A DNA stretch of 64,000 bases from Streptomyces radicis (GTDB lineage: Bacteria > Actinomycetota > Actinomycetes > Streptomycetales > Streptomycetaceae). The DNA is taken from contig NZ_RBDY01000017.1 of assembly GCF_003626575.1 (NCBI RefSeq), forward strand, positions 62,001 to 126,000. The letters are read 5' to 3'. The notes under the pieces were generated by a model that saw nothing but the letters and a program-made list of their open reading frames with translations, searched no databases and was not told where the DNA came from. Position numbers and translations under genes: made by a program. Below, piece after piece: positions 50,904 to 60,422 of the stretch (positions are counted from its first letter, which is position 1; each line of letters opens with the position of its first letter).

Positions 50904-51752
50904 TCAGAACAGCACGCTCATCAGCGTTCCCGCGCGCGTGAAGCCGAGGCGGCGGTAGACGGCGAGTGCGGGGGCGTTGAAGTCGTTGACGTAGAGGCTC
51001 GCCACGGGCGCGGTCTCGGCCAGGGCGTGTGCGAGCACGGTGGCGAGCCCGGCCGTCGCCAGGCCCCGGCCGCGCCGGTCGGGGGCCGTCCAGACGCCCT
51101 GGAGCTGGCAGATGTCAGGGGTGACCGCGCCGATCTCCGCCTTGAACACCACCCGCCCGTCCTCGACCCGGGCGAAGCAGCGGCCGGTGCCGAGGCTCTC
51201 GGCGACCCGTGACTGGTAGGCCAGGCCGCCGTCGTGCGCGTCGAGCGGCGAGATGCCCACCTCCTCGGTGAACATCGCCACGGCGGCCGGGAAGACCAGG
51301 TCCATCTCCGCCTTGCCGAGGCGCCGCACCAGCGGGTCGGGGGCGATGTCCCGGGGCACCGTGTCGGTGGCCAGCAGGGGCTGGCGCGGGCGCAGTTGAC
51401 GCGCGGGGCCCCAGTGCGGCTCGAGCCGGGCCCACAGGCGCGCGGTGGGCCCGGCGGGGCCGACGATCGAGGAGCAGCGGCGGCCCTCGCGCAGCGCGCG
51501 TTCGGCGAACGCGCGCACGGCGCCCGCGCCGGCCCGGATGGGCACGAGGTTCGCCCCCGCGTAGCAGAGCGAGGTGAGCTTGCCCTGGCGGTAGTAGCCC
51601 CACATCTCGCCCCCGAGATACGGGGCTTCGAGCCCGGAGTCGAGCACCCGGGCGGTGACGAAGGCGTTGGCCACCGGGTCTTGGTGGAGCACGGCGAGGA
51701 CGTCGTCGAGCTCGGGGGAGCCCAGGACCCGAGTGGTGGGTGTGGTCAGCAC
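50904..51752 (-). CDS. GNAT-family acetyltransferase with DUF4081-like N-domain
   Basis: 282 residues. N-terminal half (LDDVLAVLHQDPVANAFVTARVLDSG) is the DUF4081 type; the C-terminal half has the GNAT motif GVWTAPDRRGRGLATAGLATVLAHAL and SLYVNDFNAPALAVYRRLGF. The GTG at 51752 has GAAGG at 8 nt. It follows ispG by 41 bp and is probably cotranscribed. Substrate unknown. Confidence 0.85.
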   Translation of the reverse strand: MLTTPTTRVLGSPELDDVLAVLHQDPVANAFVTARVLDSGLEAPYLGGEMWGYYRQGKLTSLCYAGANLVPIRAGAGAVRAFAERALREGRRCSSIVGPAGPTARLWARLEPHWGPARQLRPRQPLLATDTVPRDIAPDPLVRRLGKAEMDLVFPAAVAMFTEEVGISPLDAHDGGLAYQSRVAESLGTGRCFARVEDGRVVFKAEIGAVTPDICQLQGVWTAPDRRGRGLATAGLATVLAHALAETAPVASLYVNDFNAPALAVYRRLGFTRAGTLMSVLF

Positions 51753-51793
51753 GGACAGGGCCTTCGAAGGGTCGGGAACGGGGACGGGCGGGG

Positions 51794-52948
51794 TCAGGCG
51801 ACCGTGACCGTGGGGTCGCCCGAGGCGACGCCTTCCTTCTCCATCGACTCGGCGATCTTCATGGCCTCGTCGATCAGCGTCTCCACGATCTTGGACTCGG
51901 GCACGGTCTTGATGACCTGGCCCTTGACGAAGATCTGGCCCTTGCCGTTCCCCGACGCGACGCCGAGGTCGGCCTCCCTGGCCTCGCCAGGGCCGTTGAC
52001 CACACAGCCCATGACGGCCACGCGCAGCGGGACCTCCATGCCGGTCAGGCCCGCGGTGACCTCCTCGGCCAGCTTGTAGACGTCGACCTGGGCGCGGCCG
52101 CACGACGGGCAGGAGACGATCTCGAGGCCGCGCTCGCGCAGGCCGAGTGACTCCAGGATCTGCGAGCCGACCTTGACCTCCTCCACCGGCGGGGCGGAGA
52201 GGGAGACGCGGATGGTGTCGCCGATGCCCTCGCTCAGCAGGGCGCCGAACGCCACCGCCGACTTGATCGTGCCCTGGAACGCCGGGCCCGCCTCGGTGAC
52301 GCCGAGGTGGAGGGGGTAGTCGCAGCGCTCGGCGAGCAGCCGGTACGCGTTGACCATGATCACCGGGTCGTTGTGCTTCACGGAGATCTTGATGTCGCGG
52401 AAGTCGTGCTCCTCGAAGAGGGAACACTCCCACAGCGCGGACTCCACGAGCGCCTCTGGCGTGGCCTTGCCGTACTTGGCGAGCAGGCGCTTGTCGAGGG
52501 AGCCGGCGTTGACCCCGATGCGGATGGGGGTGCGCGTCTCCGACGCGGCCTTGGCGATCTCGGCGACCTTGTCGTCGAACTGCTTGATGTTCCCGGGGTT
52601 GACCCGGACCGCGGCGCAGCCGGCGTCGATCGCCGCGAACACGTACTTGGGCTGGAAGTGGATGTCGGCGATGACCGGGATGCCCGACTTGCGGGCGATC
52701 ACGGGCAGCGCGTCCGCGTCGTCCTGCGTGGGCACGGCGACCCTGACGATCTGGCAGCCCGACGCGGTCAGCTCCGCGATCTGCTGCAACGTCGCACCGA
52801 TGTCCGAGGTGCGTGTCGTCGTCATCGACTGCACGGAGACCGGCGCTTCACCGCCTACGGCGACGGATCCGACCTGGATCTGGCGGCTGGCGCGGCGCGT
52901 GGCCAGCTTGGTCGGGACGGACGGCATTCCCAGCGAGATGGCTGTCAT
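51794..52948 (-). CDS. ispG: (E)-4-hydroxy-3-methylbut-2-enyl-diphosphate synthase (flavodoxin)
   Basis: 384 residues, single-domain-insert-free bacterial IspG. The [4Fe-4S] ligands are C280 and C283 (CPSCGRA) and C315 (GCVVNGPGE), with E322. It makes HMBPP in the MEP isoprenoid pathway. Its neighbour dxr acts earlier in the same pathway. ATG start; ribosome site weak. 61 bp separate it from rseP. Confidence 0.97.
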   Translation of the reverse strand: MTAISLGMPSVPTKLATRRASRQIQVGSVAVGGEAPVSVQSMTTTRTSDIGATLQQIAELTASGCQIVRVAVPTQDDADALPVIARKSGIPVIADIHFQPKYVFAAIDAGCAAVRVNPGNIKQFDDKVAEIAKAASETRTPIRIGVNAGSLDKRLLAKYGKATPEALVESALWECSLFEEHDFRDIKISVKHNDPVIMVNAYRLLAERCDYPLHLGVTEAGPAFQGTIKSAVAFGALLSEGIGDTIRVSLSAPPVEEVKVGSQILESLGLRERGLEIVSCPSCGRAQVDVYKLAEEVTAGLTGMEVPLRVAVMGCVVNGPGEAREADLGVASGNGKGQIFVKGQVIKTVPESKIVETLIDEAMKIAESMEKEGVASGDPTVTVA

Positions 52949-53009
52949 GTGATTCGTGCAACCCCACGGTAAGGACGGGCGGGCTCCAGGACTTCGAGCC
53001 TACGGCACC

Positions 53010-54314
53010 TCACCCGGTCAACCGCACCGGGTTGACAATATCGGCCGCGAGCACCAACAGGGTGAAGCAGATGAACACGCCCGCCACCACGTACGCGACC
53101 GGCATCAGCTTCGCGACGTCGAAGGGGCCGGGGTCGGGCCGCTTGGTGACCCTGGCCCAGCCGCGGCGCAGCGACTCCCACACCGCGCCCGCGATGTGGC
53201 CGCCGTCCAGCGGCAGCAGCGGCAGCATGTTGAAGAGGAAGAGCGACAGGTTGAACCCCGCGACCAGGAACAGCGCGGTCGCCACCTGCTGGCTCGCCGG
53301 GATGTCCAGGGTGAAGATCTCGCCGCCCACGCGGGCCGCGCCGACCACGCCCATCGGGGAGTCGGGCTCCCGCTCGCCGTTCCCCAGGACGGCGTTCCAC
53401 AGCCCGGGGATCTCGGAGGGGATGTCCACCAGCGCCTGCACGCCCGTGGTCATGATGTCGCCCATGCGCTCGACGGCCTGCGGGAAGTCCTGCCTGACGA
53501 TGCCGCCGGCGGGCGAGAAGCCGAGGAACCCGGCGGTCACGAACTCGCCCTCGACATAGCCGCCGTCGCCGTCGGTCCTGGCCACCTGGTTCTCGATGAG
53601 GTCGGCCTGGAGGTCCACCTCACGCCCGTCGCGCTCGACGGTGATGGTGGCCGCGCCCGTGGTCTCCCTGATGCGCTCCTGGAGCGTCCCCCACTCGTCC
53701 ATACGCTCGCCGTTGAACGCCACGATGATGTCCCCGGCGCGCAGCCCGGCCGCCGCGGCGGGCGCGGGCTGGTCGGTGTCCCGGCAGTCCCTCGGCTCCT
53801 CGCTCTGGTCGATGACGCACTCGGAGACCGTGCCCACGGCGGTCGTCTGGGTGTTGATCCCGAAGCCCATCAGCACGCCGAGGAAGATCGTCACGGCCAG
53901 GATCAGGTTCATCCCGGGGCCCGCGAACATCACGATCACGCGCTTCCACGGCTTGCGCGTGTAGAACAGCCGCTTCTCGTCGCCCGGCTGGAGCTCCTCG
54001 AACGCGGCGGCCCTGGCGTCCTCGATCATCCCCCGGAACGGCGACGTGGAACGCTGCCTGATCGCTCCGTCGTCGCCCGGCGGGAACATCCCGATCATGC
54101 GGATGTAGCCGCCCAGCGGGATCGCCTTGATCCCGAACTCCGTCTCCTTCTTCTTCCGCGACCAGATCGTCGGCCCGAAGCCGACCATGAACTGCGGCAC
54201 CCTGACCCCGAACATGCGCGCGGTCGAGAAGTGCCCCAGCTCGTGCCACGCGATGGAGAACAGCAGCCCGAAGACGAAGACGAGTATGCCGAGGATGAAC
54301 ATCAACGCCGTCAT
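53010..54314 (-). CDS. rseP: Site-2 intramembrane metalloprotease RseP
   Basis: 434 residues. HELGH at 24-28 in the first membrane helix is the zinc site, with the third ligand in the late LPLDGGH motif; one PDZ domain lies between (AGLRAGDIIVAFNGERMDEWGTLQERI). It cuts membrane anti-sigma factors or signal peptides after site-1 cleavage. The ATG overlaps the dxr stop (ATGA). Confidence 0.95.
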   Translation of the reverse strand: MTALMFILGILVFVFGLLFSIAWHELGHFSTARMFGVRVPQFMVGFGPTIWSRKKKETEFGIKAIPLGGYIRMIGMFPPGDDGAIRQRSTSPFRGMIEDARAAAFEELQPGDEKRLFYTRKPWKRVIVMFAGPGMNLILAVTIFLGVLMGFGINTQTTAVGTVSECVIDQSEEPRDCRDTDQPAPAAAAGLRAGDIIVAFNGERMDEWGTLQERIRETTGAATITVERDGREVDLQADLIENQVARTDGDGGYVEGEFVTAGFLGFSPAGGIVRQDFPQAVERMGDIMTTGVQALVDIPSEIPGLWNAVLGNGEREPDSPMGVVGAARVGGEIFTLDIPASQQVATALFLVAGFNLSLFLFNMLPLLPLDGGHIAGAVWESLRRGWARVTKRPDPGPFDVAKLMPVAYVVAGVFICFTLLVLAADIVNPVRLTG

Positions 54315-55579
54315 GCGGTCACTGCCTCCGTCGTGGTCCCGCCGGCCGTCCCGGCGAGCTCGCGGGCACGCCGCCGCGCCCTGGTCTCCGCTTCGAGGAC
54401 GTCCGACAGGGTCAAGGAGGTTCCGGAACAGGAGTCGCCCTGCTCCTCGACGACCTGGGCGACGGTGTCCACGATCCCGGTGAACGGCAGCAGCCCGGCG
54501 AGGAAGGCGTCGACACACTCCTCGTTCGCCGCGTTGAACACCGCGGGCGCGGTACCGCCGAGGCTACCCACCTTCCTGGCGAGCGGCACCGAGGGGAAGG
54601 CATCGGTGTCCAGCGGCAGGAACTCCCACGTGTGCGCCCGCGTCCAGTCGCACGGCGCCGCGGCCCCCGGCACCCGCTCGGGCCAGCCGAGGGCGAGCGC
54701 GATCGGCATCCGCATGTCCGGCGGGCTCGCCTGCGCCAGCGTCGACCCGTCCACGAACTCCACCATCGAGTGCACATACGACTGGGGGTGGACCACGACC
54801 TCGATCCGCTCGAACGGGATCCCGTAGAGCAGATGGGCCTCGATCACCTCAAGGCCCTTGTTGACCAGCGTCGCGGAGTTGATCGAGATCACCGGGCCCA
54901 TGTCCCACGTGGGGTGCGCCAGCGCCTCCCCTGGCGTCACCCCGGCCAGCTCCCCCCGCGACCTGCCGCGGAACGGGCCGCCGCTCGCCGTGACCACGAG
55001 CCGCGCCACCTCGGGACGGGTGCCGCCCATGAGCGCCTGGAAGAGCGCCGAGTGCTCGGAGTCCACGGGGATGATCTGGCCCGGCTTCGCCAGCGACGTC
55101 ACCAGCGGGCCGCCCACGATGAGCGACTCCTTGTTCGCCAGGGCGAGGATGTGGCCCGCCTCCAACGCCGCAAGCGTCGGCGCCAGCCCGATCGAGCCGG
55201 TGATCCCGTTCAGCACGGTGTGGCACGGGCCCGCCGCCAGCCGCGTCGCCGCGTCGGGGCCCGCCAGGATCTCCGGGATCGGCTGCCCCACGCCGTACTG
55301 CGCCCGCAGCGCCTCCCGCAGCTCGACCGCCAGGTCCTCCCTGGCGATCGCCACCGTCCGCACCTGGAGCCGGTGCGCCTGCCCGGCCAGCAGGTCGATC
55401 CGCCCGCCCGCGGCGGAGAGCCCCGTGACCCGGAACAGCCCGGGATTCCGCAGCACCACGTCGATGGCCTGCGTCCCGATCGACCCCGTCGACCCCAGGA
55501 CCACGATGTCCCTCGGCCCTTCGGGCGGCGGCTCCGCCGGATAGCGCGTATGCGGATCGGCGAGACAGACGGCGCTCAA
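54311..55579 (-). CDS. dxr: 1-deoxy-D-xylulose 5-phosphate reductoisomerase
   Basis: About 422 residues. The NADPH site is VLGSTGSIGTQAIDVV; ALANKESLIVGG, PVDSEHSALFQ and TASGGPFRGRS hold metal and substrate residues, and HPTWDMG follows. It converts DXP to MEP. GGGAGG abuts an ATG at 55585 but is 6 nt before the TTG at 55579, so TTG is preferred; the ATG start would add two residues. First gene of dxr-rseP-ispG. Confidence 0.95.
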   Translation of the reverse strand: MSAVCLADPHTRYPAEPPPEGPRDIVVLGSTGSIGTQAIDVVLRNPGLFRVTGLSAAGGRIDLLAGQAHRLQVRTVAIAREDLAVELREALRAQYGVGQPIPEILAGPDAATRLAAGPCHTVLNGITGSIGLAPTLAALEAGHILALANKESLIVGGPLVTSLAKPGQIIPVDSEHSALFQALMGGTRPEVARLVVTASGGPFRGRSRGELAGVTPGEALAHPTWDMGPVISINSATLVNKGLEVIEAHLLYGIPFERIEVVVHPQSYVHSMVEFVDGSTLAQASPPDMRMPIALALGWPERVPGAAAPCDWTRAHTWEFLPLDTDAFPSVPLARKVGSLGGTAPAVFNAANEECVDAFLAGLLPFTGIVDTVAQVVEEQGDSCSGTSLTLSDVLEAETRARRRARELAGTAGGTTTEAVTA

Positions 55580-55645
55580 GGTCATCCTCCCATTGTCACT
55601 GCTCCGCACGGTGCCCCGGACAGGGACCCCGTCGCGGCCCCTCCC

Positions 55646-56329
55646 CTACCCATGACCCACATCGAGGCGGCTGGGGTTGCCCAGAAGTCCCGTTTCGCTG
55701 TCGGTCGGCACCATCCGCACCAGCAGCCTGGCCGTCCTGGTGCACCACAGCGTGGCGTTCTCGGCGAAGGTCGGCAGCGCCTCCGCCTGCACCTCGGGCA
55801 GCGCGAGCAGCCGCCCGACCACCCGCGCCTCGTCGGGCGACACCCGCTGCACCCCCACCAGGGCCGCCCGCTCCACCAGCCGGTGCGACACCTGGCTCAG
55901 ATACGGCAGCAGCGTCAGCACCGGCTGCCACGGCGCCGAGGCGACCCGCCCCCGCGGCGGCTTGATCCCGCAGTCCCGCACCACGAGCACCGGGCTGCCG
56001 AGCGTCGCCCCCAGCGGCGGCACCCGGCCCACCTCGTGCAGCGTCATGCACTCGAGGCCGCCGTTCGCCGCCTGCGCAAGCCGCGTCCACAGCTGCGGGC
56101 GGCCCGTCTCCACCACGACCCGCGCCCCGGTCGCCACCGCCCGCAGCGCCAGCACCTGCGCCGCCCACACCCCGCCGATCAGCACCACGTCGTACGGCAC
56201 CGGGTGGTGGATCCCCAGCACCGCGGGCCGCGACCTGCTGTCCACCCCGACGATGATCCCGTCGTCCCCGACCGGCAGCGCGAGCGCGTCGAGCTCCTCG
56301 GCCGACAGCACGTGCCCCGCGCCGCCCAT
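55646..56329 (-). CDS. ESX-locus protein of unknown function
   Basis: 227 residues. Starts ATGA-coupled to eccE. No membrane helix or signal. Beta-rich N-half (IVGVDSRSRPAVLGIHHPVPYDVVLIGGVWAAQVLALRAVA in parts) suggests a Rossmann-like or ATPase-like core, and LPTFAENATLWCTRTARLLVRMVPTDSETGLLGNPSR the end. I do not know the family. Its tight link to eccE suggests a cytoplasmic accessory to type VII secretion. Confidence 0.65.
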   Translation of the reverse strand: MGGAGHVLSAEELDALALPVGDDGIIVGVDSRSRPAVLGIHHPVPYDVVLIGGVWAAQVLALRAVATGARVVVETGRPQLWTRLAQAANGGLECMTLHEVGRVPPLGATLGSPVLVVRDCGIKPPRGRVASAPWQPVLTLLPYLSQVSHRLVERAALVGVQRVSPDEARVVGRLLALPEVQAEALPTFAENATLWCTRTARLLVRMVPTDSETGLLGNPSRLDVGHG

Positions 56330-57609
56330 CAGCGCCCACCCCCCAGGGGCAGCGTCGCCCGCAGCCCCGACAGCTGCCGCCGGTCCATCCGCGTCAGCCC
56401 CACCCGGGCGGCCCGCGCCGCCCGCGCCAGCTGACGGCTCGCCTCACGCAACTCGCCCTCGCCGCGCCCCGTGACCCGCACATGACCACTCAGCACGGCG
56501 TCGCCCCGCCCCTGGCCGCGCAGCGTCAGCGCGAACGTCGTGGCGAACGCGGGCAGCGACGTCAGCAGCGCCACCAGGCCGGGCAGCGGCGTCGCCCCCG
56601 GACCCAGCTCCGGCCACCGCGCCACCCGGAATGTCGTGTGCCACCGGTCGTCGCACCGCCAGGCCCGCAGCCCCTCCGCCGTCCGCCGCGGCCGCTGCCC
56701 CTCGCTCCGGCCTATCAGCGCCGTCGCCGCGGGATTCGAGCTCGTGCACGCCGCCACCGCGGAGAGCAGCTCGGCCTCGCTCAGCACCGTCGCCGTGAAC
56801 CCCGCCCCCGTCAGCCTGCTCGCCAGCTGATCGGCCGCGCGCGTCAGACAGCGCTGCGCGCCCTCGAGCCCTCCGCCGCGCTCCGCCACCGCCTCGGGGC
56901 ACAGCTCAGGATCCAGCCGCAGCGCCACCCACGTCAGCCGCAGCGCGGGCGCGTCACCCTCCCGCTGCAACAACGCGTAACTCGTCCCCGCGACCGACCG
57001 GTCCGGCAGCACGGGCGCGGGCGCGGGCTGCGTGTACTGCACCGACTGCACCGACTCCAGGCGGATCCCGTCCGTCTCGAGCGCCCCGTACAGCAGCGAG
57101 AGCGGCAACGGGCGCACCGCGCGCCCGGGTTGCAGCGGGGCCATCGAGGCCTCGACGCGCAGCACCGCCGTCAGCGTCCCGCCGTCCCCCGCCATCCCGA
57201 CCTCGCGCCGCTCCCTGCCGTCCCGGCCACCCCGCGCGGCCACCGCGTAACTCCGCAGCCCAGGACGGCACTCGGCGGCCAGCGCGAACAGCGGATCCGC
57301 GCCCCGCGGCAGCGCCTCGGCCGCCGCCCGCCTCGCCCGCCGGTCCACCAGCGCCGCGCCGAGCCACCCCGGCAGCGTCTCCCCCCGCCGCCAGGCCACC
57401 ACCACGAGCACGAGCAGCGCCGAAGGCACCACCGCGAGCGCCCCGAGCGCCCAGCTCTCCGCGACCCACCCGGCCGCCACCAGCCCACCGGCCGCCTGCA
57501 CACACAGCAGCGGCCCCAGCGGGATCGGCCCCCCTGGCCCCGGCACGGCCCGCGGCAGCACCGCGCGCCCGGGCTCTCCGGCCGTCCGCGTCGTGACGTT
57601 CGCCCGCAT
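56329..57609 (-). CDS. eccE: Type VII secretion protein EccE
   Basis: 426 residues. Two membrane helices near the N-terminus (GPLLCVQAAGGLVAAGWVA and LGALAVVPSALLVLVVVAW) precede a cytoplasmic alpha/beta domain, the EccE layout. EccE is the peripheral membrane subunit of the ESX complex. The ATG at 57609 follows GGAGGGGG; a GTG one codon earlier is possible. Divergent from eccB; TAGTAG at about 57650 in the 93-bp spacer may be a shared promoter element. Confidence 0.8.
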   Translation of the reverse strand: MRANVTTRTAGEPGRAVLPRAVPGPGGPIPLGPLLCVQAAGGLVAAGWVAESWALGALAVVPSALLVLVVVAWRRGETLPGWLGAALVDRRARRAAAEALPRGADPLFALAAECRPGLRSYAVAARGGRDGRERREVGMAGDGGTLTAVLRVEASMAPLQPGRAVRPLPLSLLYGALETDGIRLESVQSVQYTQPAPAPVLPDRSVAGTSYALLQREGDAPALRLTWVALRLDPELCPEAVAERGGGLEGAQRCLTRAADQLASRLTGAGFTATVLSEAELLSAVAACTSSNPAATALIGRSEGQRPRRTAEGLRAWRCDDRWHTTFRVARWPELGPGATPLPGLVALLTSLPAFATTFALTLRGQGRGDAVLSGHVRVTGRGEGELREASRQLARAARAARVGLTRMDRRQLSGLRATLPLGGGR

Positions 57610-57702
57610 CACGCCCCCTCCCGACAGTGATCGAACCGTCACCCGGCATAGTAGATCCTCGGTCTGACGTCCGATCACGGGCAGGGGGAGGGGCGGACAC
57701 CC

Positions 57703-59160
57703 ATGGCGTCACGCAAGGACGAGCTGAACGCGTACACCTTCGCCAAACGGCGCACGGTCGCCGCGTTCCTCCAGCCGGCGCCCACCGTGACCGAGGAGGG
57801 CGCGCCGCGCCCCCTGCGCGCGGTGCTGCCCGGCATGGTCGTCGGCGCGCTGATCCTGGCGGGCTTCGGCGCGTGGGGCATGTTCCGCCCCTCCGTCCCC
57901 GATGGCTGGGACGAGCCGGGACGCAACATCATCATCGGCAGCGACTCCACCACCCGCTACGTCGTCCTGGAGACCGAGGGCCGCGCCCAGCTCCACCCCG
58001 TGCTCAACCTCTCCTCCGCCCGCCTCCTCCTCGACGACCCCGACTCGTTCGACATCGTCAACGTCGACGAGTCCGAGCTGGACAGCGGCGCCGTCCCCCG
58101 CGGCCCCACCCTCGGCATCCCCTACGCCCCCGACCGGCTCCCCGCCACCGACGAGGCCGCGGACGCCAAGCGCTGGGCCGTCTGCCAGCGCCCCGGCGGC
58201 GGCGAGGGCGACATCCAGCAGGCGACGTTCGTCCTCGCCGCCGACGACACCGGCCGCGTCGAGGGCGACGAACGCCTCACGGGGCGCGACGTCCTCTTCG
58301 TCGAGTCCGGCGGAACGCCCTACCTCGTCGACCCCGCGGGCACCAGGTACCCCATCGCCGACGAGGGCCGCGACGTGCTGCTCCGCCTGCTGACCCGCGG
58401 CGATCCGCAGCCCGTGAGCGGAGAGTGGCTCGCGACGTTCGCCGAGGGCGACACCATCGGCTTCCCCGAGCTGCCCGACGTGGGCGCACCGGCCGGCGTC
58501 CCCGGGCTCATCGAGGCCGCGAACACCGTCGGCACGGTCGTGCGCGCCCCCACGGGCGCGGGCCCTCAGCACTATGTCGTCCTGCCGGGACGGGTCGTCC
58601 CCGTCACCGACTTCACCGCCTATCTGCTGCTCAACAGCCCCGCCACCGAGATCCTCGGCCAGCAGGGCGACGCCTTGGCGCTCGGCGCCCAGAACGTCAC
58701 CCCCGCCCCAGCGGACGAGAGCGTCGAACGCGACTGGCCCGAGCCCGTCACCGAGCAGGTCAACGGCGCGGGCCGGGACACCGTCTGCTCCGTGCTCCAC
58801 GGCGTGGACGGCGGCGACGGCAGCACCGAGGTCACCACATGGGCGGGCGAGGACTACCCCGCCACCATCGCCTCCGGGTCGGCCAGCGCGTATGTCACCC
58901 CGGGATCGGGCCTGCTCTACCGCCAGGTCACGGGCGAACAGGCCGAGGCGGGCCGGGTGTTCCTGGTGACCGACACCGGCCTGCGCTACCCCGTCCAGAC
59001 CACCGCCACCGCCACCGAGGGGGAGCCCGACGACCGGGCGCACATCCGCCTCGGCTACGGCGACGTCACCCCCGTCCCGGTCCCCGCCCACTGGTCGGGG
59101 TTCCTGCCGACCGGGCCGAGCCTGGACACCGAGAGCGCCCAGCAGCCGCAGGGTTCCTGA
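57703..59160 (+). CDS. eccB: Type VII secretion protein EccB
   Basis: 485 residues, full length. N-terminal MASRKDELNAYTFAKRRTVAAFL is the EccB signature, one membrane helix lies at ~41-61, and the rest is the extracytoplasmic repeat domain (TTRYVVLETEGRAQLHPVLNLSSARLLL). It anchors the ESX channel in the membrane and outside. The ATG follows GGGGGAGGGG. It is one base from mycosin 1. Confidence 0.93.
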   Translation: MASRKDELNAYTFAKRRTVAAFLQPAPTVTEEGAPRPLRAVLPGMVVGALILAGFGAWGMFRPSVPDGWDEPGRNIIIGSDSTTRYVVLETEGRAQLHPVLNLSSARLLLDDPDSFDIVNVDESELDSGAVPRGPTLGIPYAPDRLPATDEAADAKRWAVCQRPGGGEGDIQQATFVLAADDTGRVEGDERLTGRDVLFVESGGTPYLVDPAGTRYPIADEGRDVLLRLLTRGDPQPVSGEWLATFAEGDTIGFPELPDVGAPAGVPGLIEAANTVGTVVRAPTGAGPQHYVVLPGRVVPVTDFTAYLLLNSPATEILGQQGDALALGAQNVTPAPADESVERDWPEPVTEQVNGAGRDTVCSVLHGVDGGDGSTEVTTWAGEDYPATIASGSASAYVTPGSGLLYRQVTGEQAEAGRVFLVTDTGLRYPVQTTATATEGEPDDRAHIRLGYGDVTPVPVPAHWSGFLPTGPSLDTESAQQPQGS

Positions 59161-59161
59161 C

Positions 59162-60391
59162 ATGGCACGCCGCCTCCGCGCCCGCGCCGCCCTGACCGCC
59201 CTCCTGCTGACGGCGCTCGGGACCGTGTCCGCCCCGCCCGCCGCCCACGCGGACGGCGGGCGCTGCGCGTTCCCCGCCGAGAACATCGAGGAACGCCCCT
59301 GGGCGCTGCAACGCGTCCTGCTCGACCGGCTCTGGCAGGAGAGCCGCGGCGAGGGCGTGAGCGTCGCCGTGATCGACACCGGCGTCGACACCGCCCACCC
59401 GCAGCTCGCCGGTGCCGTGGACGCCGCGCGCGGCGCGGACTTCACCGACGCCGAGGGCGACCAGACGACGGACACGGTGGGCCACGGCACCAAGGTCGCG
59501 GGCATCATCGCCGCCCGCCCGCACGACGACACGGGCTTCGTCGGCCTGGCGCCCGACGCCACGATCGTCCCGATCCGGCAGAACGACGCGGACGGCAGCG
59601 GCTCGGTCGCCACCCTCGCCGATGCGATCGACCACGCGGTCGGCGCGGGCGTCGACATCATCAACATCTCCCAGGACAGCGACGCCGCCCCCGGCGATGA
59701 CTCGGAGCTGGCCAGGGCGGTGAACGCCGCGCTCGACGCGGACATCGTGGTCATCGCCTCGGTCGGCAACGACGGCGCCGACGGCGAGCGCCGCCTCACC
59801 TACCCCGCCGCCTACGACGGCGTCCTCGCCGTCGCCGCGTCCGACCGGAACAACGAGCGCGCCCCGTTCTCCCAGTCCGGCGACTTCGTCGGCATCGCGG
59901 CGCCCGGCGTCGACATGGTCTCCACGGTGCCCCTCGGCGGCCAGTGCGTGGACAGCGGCACGAGCTTCGCCGCCCCGTATGTCGCGGGCGTCGCGGCCCT
60001 GTTGCGCGCCGAGCAGCCGGAGTGGACCGCCGAACAGATCGTCACCCACCTCAAGCAGACGGCGGAACGCGCCCAGCCCGGCCCCGACGCGGACCTCGGC
60101 TGGGGCGTCGTCGACCCGGTCCGCGCCCTCACGCGGGACACCGCGCCGCCCGGCCCCACCCCGGTCCCCGACCCTCCGGCCCCGGCGGCCCCCGCCCCCG
60201 ACGTCGAGCCCCTCGACCTGGGTGAGACACACGCCGAACGAGCCGAACGCCTCGGCACATTCGTCATCCTGACGGCCACTCTGCTGACGGCGGCCCTGGC
60301 GGGCACGGCCCTGATCATCCGTGACCATCGCCACCGTAACGGCCTTGCCTCAATGCGTAGTGATCGGCATAAGATGGGATCTCCACGGTGA
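59162..60391 (+). CDS. mycP: Type VII secretion-associated serine protease (mycosin 1)
   Basis: 409 residues. Signal peptide 1-~30 (AAHA cleavage), subtilase triad D72 (VIDTGVD), H108 (VGHGTKVAG), S268 (SGTSFAAP), oxyanion asparagine N203, a Pro-rich linker and a C-terminal membrane helix (TFVILTATLLTAALAGTALII). Mycosins stabilise the ESX channel and process substrates. Directly follows eccB. A promoter for the next operon lies in its last 50 bp. Confidence 0.93.
   Translation: MARRLRARAALTALLLTALGTVSAPPAAHADGGRCAFPAENIEERPWALQRVLLDRLWQESRGEGVSVAVIDTGVDTAHPQLAGAVDAARGADFTDAEGDQTTDTVGHGTKVAGIIAARPHDDTGFVGLAPDATIVPIRQNDADGSGSVATLADAIDHAVGAGVDIINISQDSDAAPGDDSELARAVNAALDADIVVIASVGNDGADGERRLTYPAAYDGVLAVAASDRNNERAPFSQSGDFVGIAAPGVDMVSTVPLGGQCVDSGTSFAAPYVAGVAALLRAEQPEWTAEQIVTHLKQTAERAQPGPDADLGWGVVDPVRALTRDTAPPGPTPVPDPPAPAAPAPDVEPLDLGETHAERAERLGTFVILTATLLTAALAGTALIIRDHRHRNGLASMRSDRHKMGSPR
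60345..60375 (+). promoter_or_regulatory. Candidate promoter for the ESX substrate operon
   Basis: TTGCCT (60345-60350), a 19-bp spacer and TAAGAT (60370-60375) at the 3' end of the mycosin 1 gene, 47 bp before the next start. The AT-content rises from here. Confidence 0.5.
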
Positions 60392-60422
60392 CTGAGGGGG
60401 CACCGGTGGAGGGGAGGGTGGG

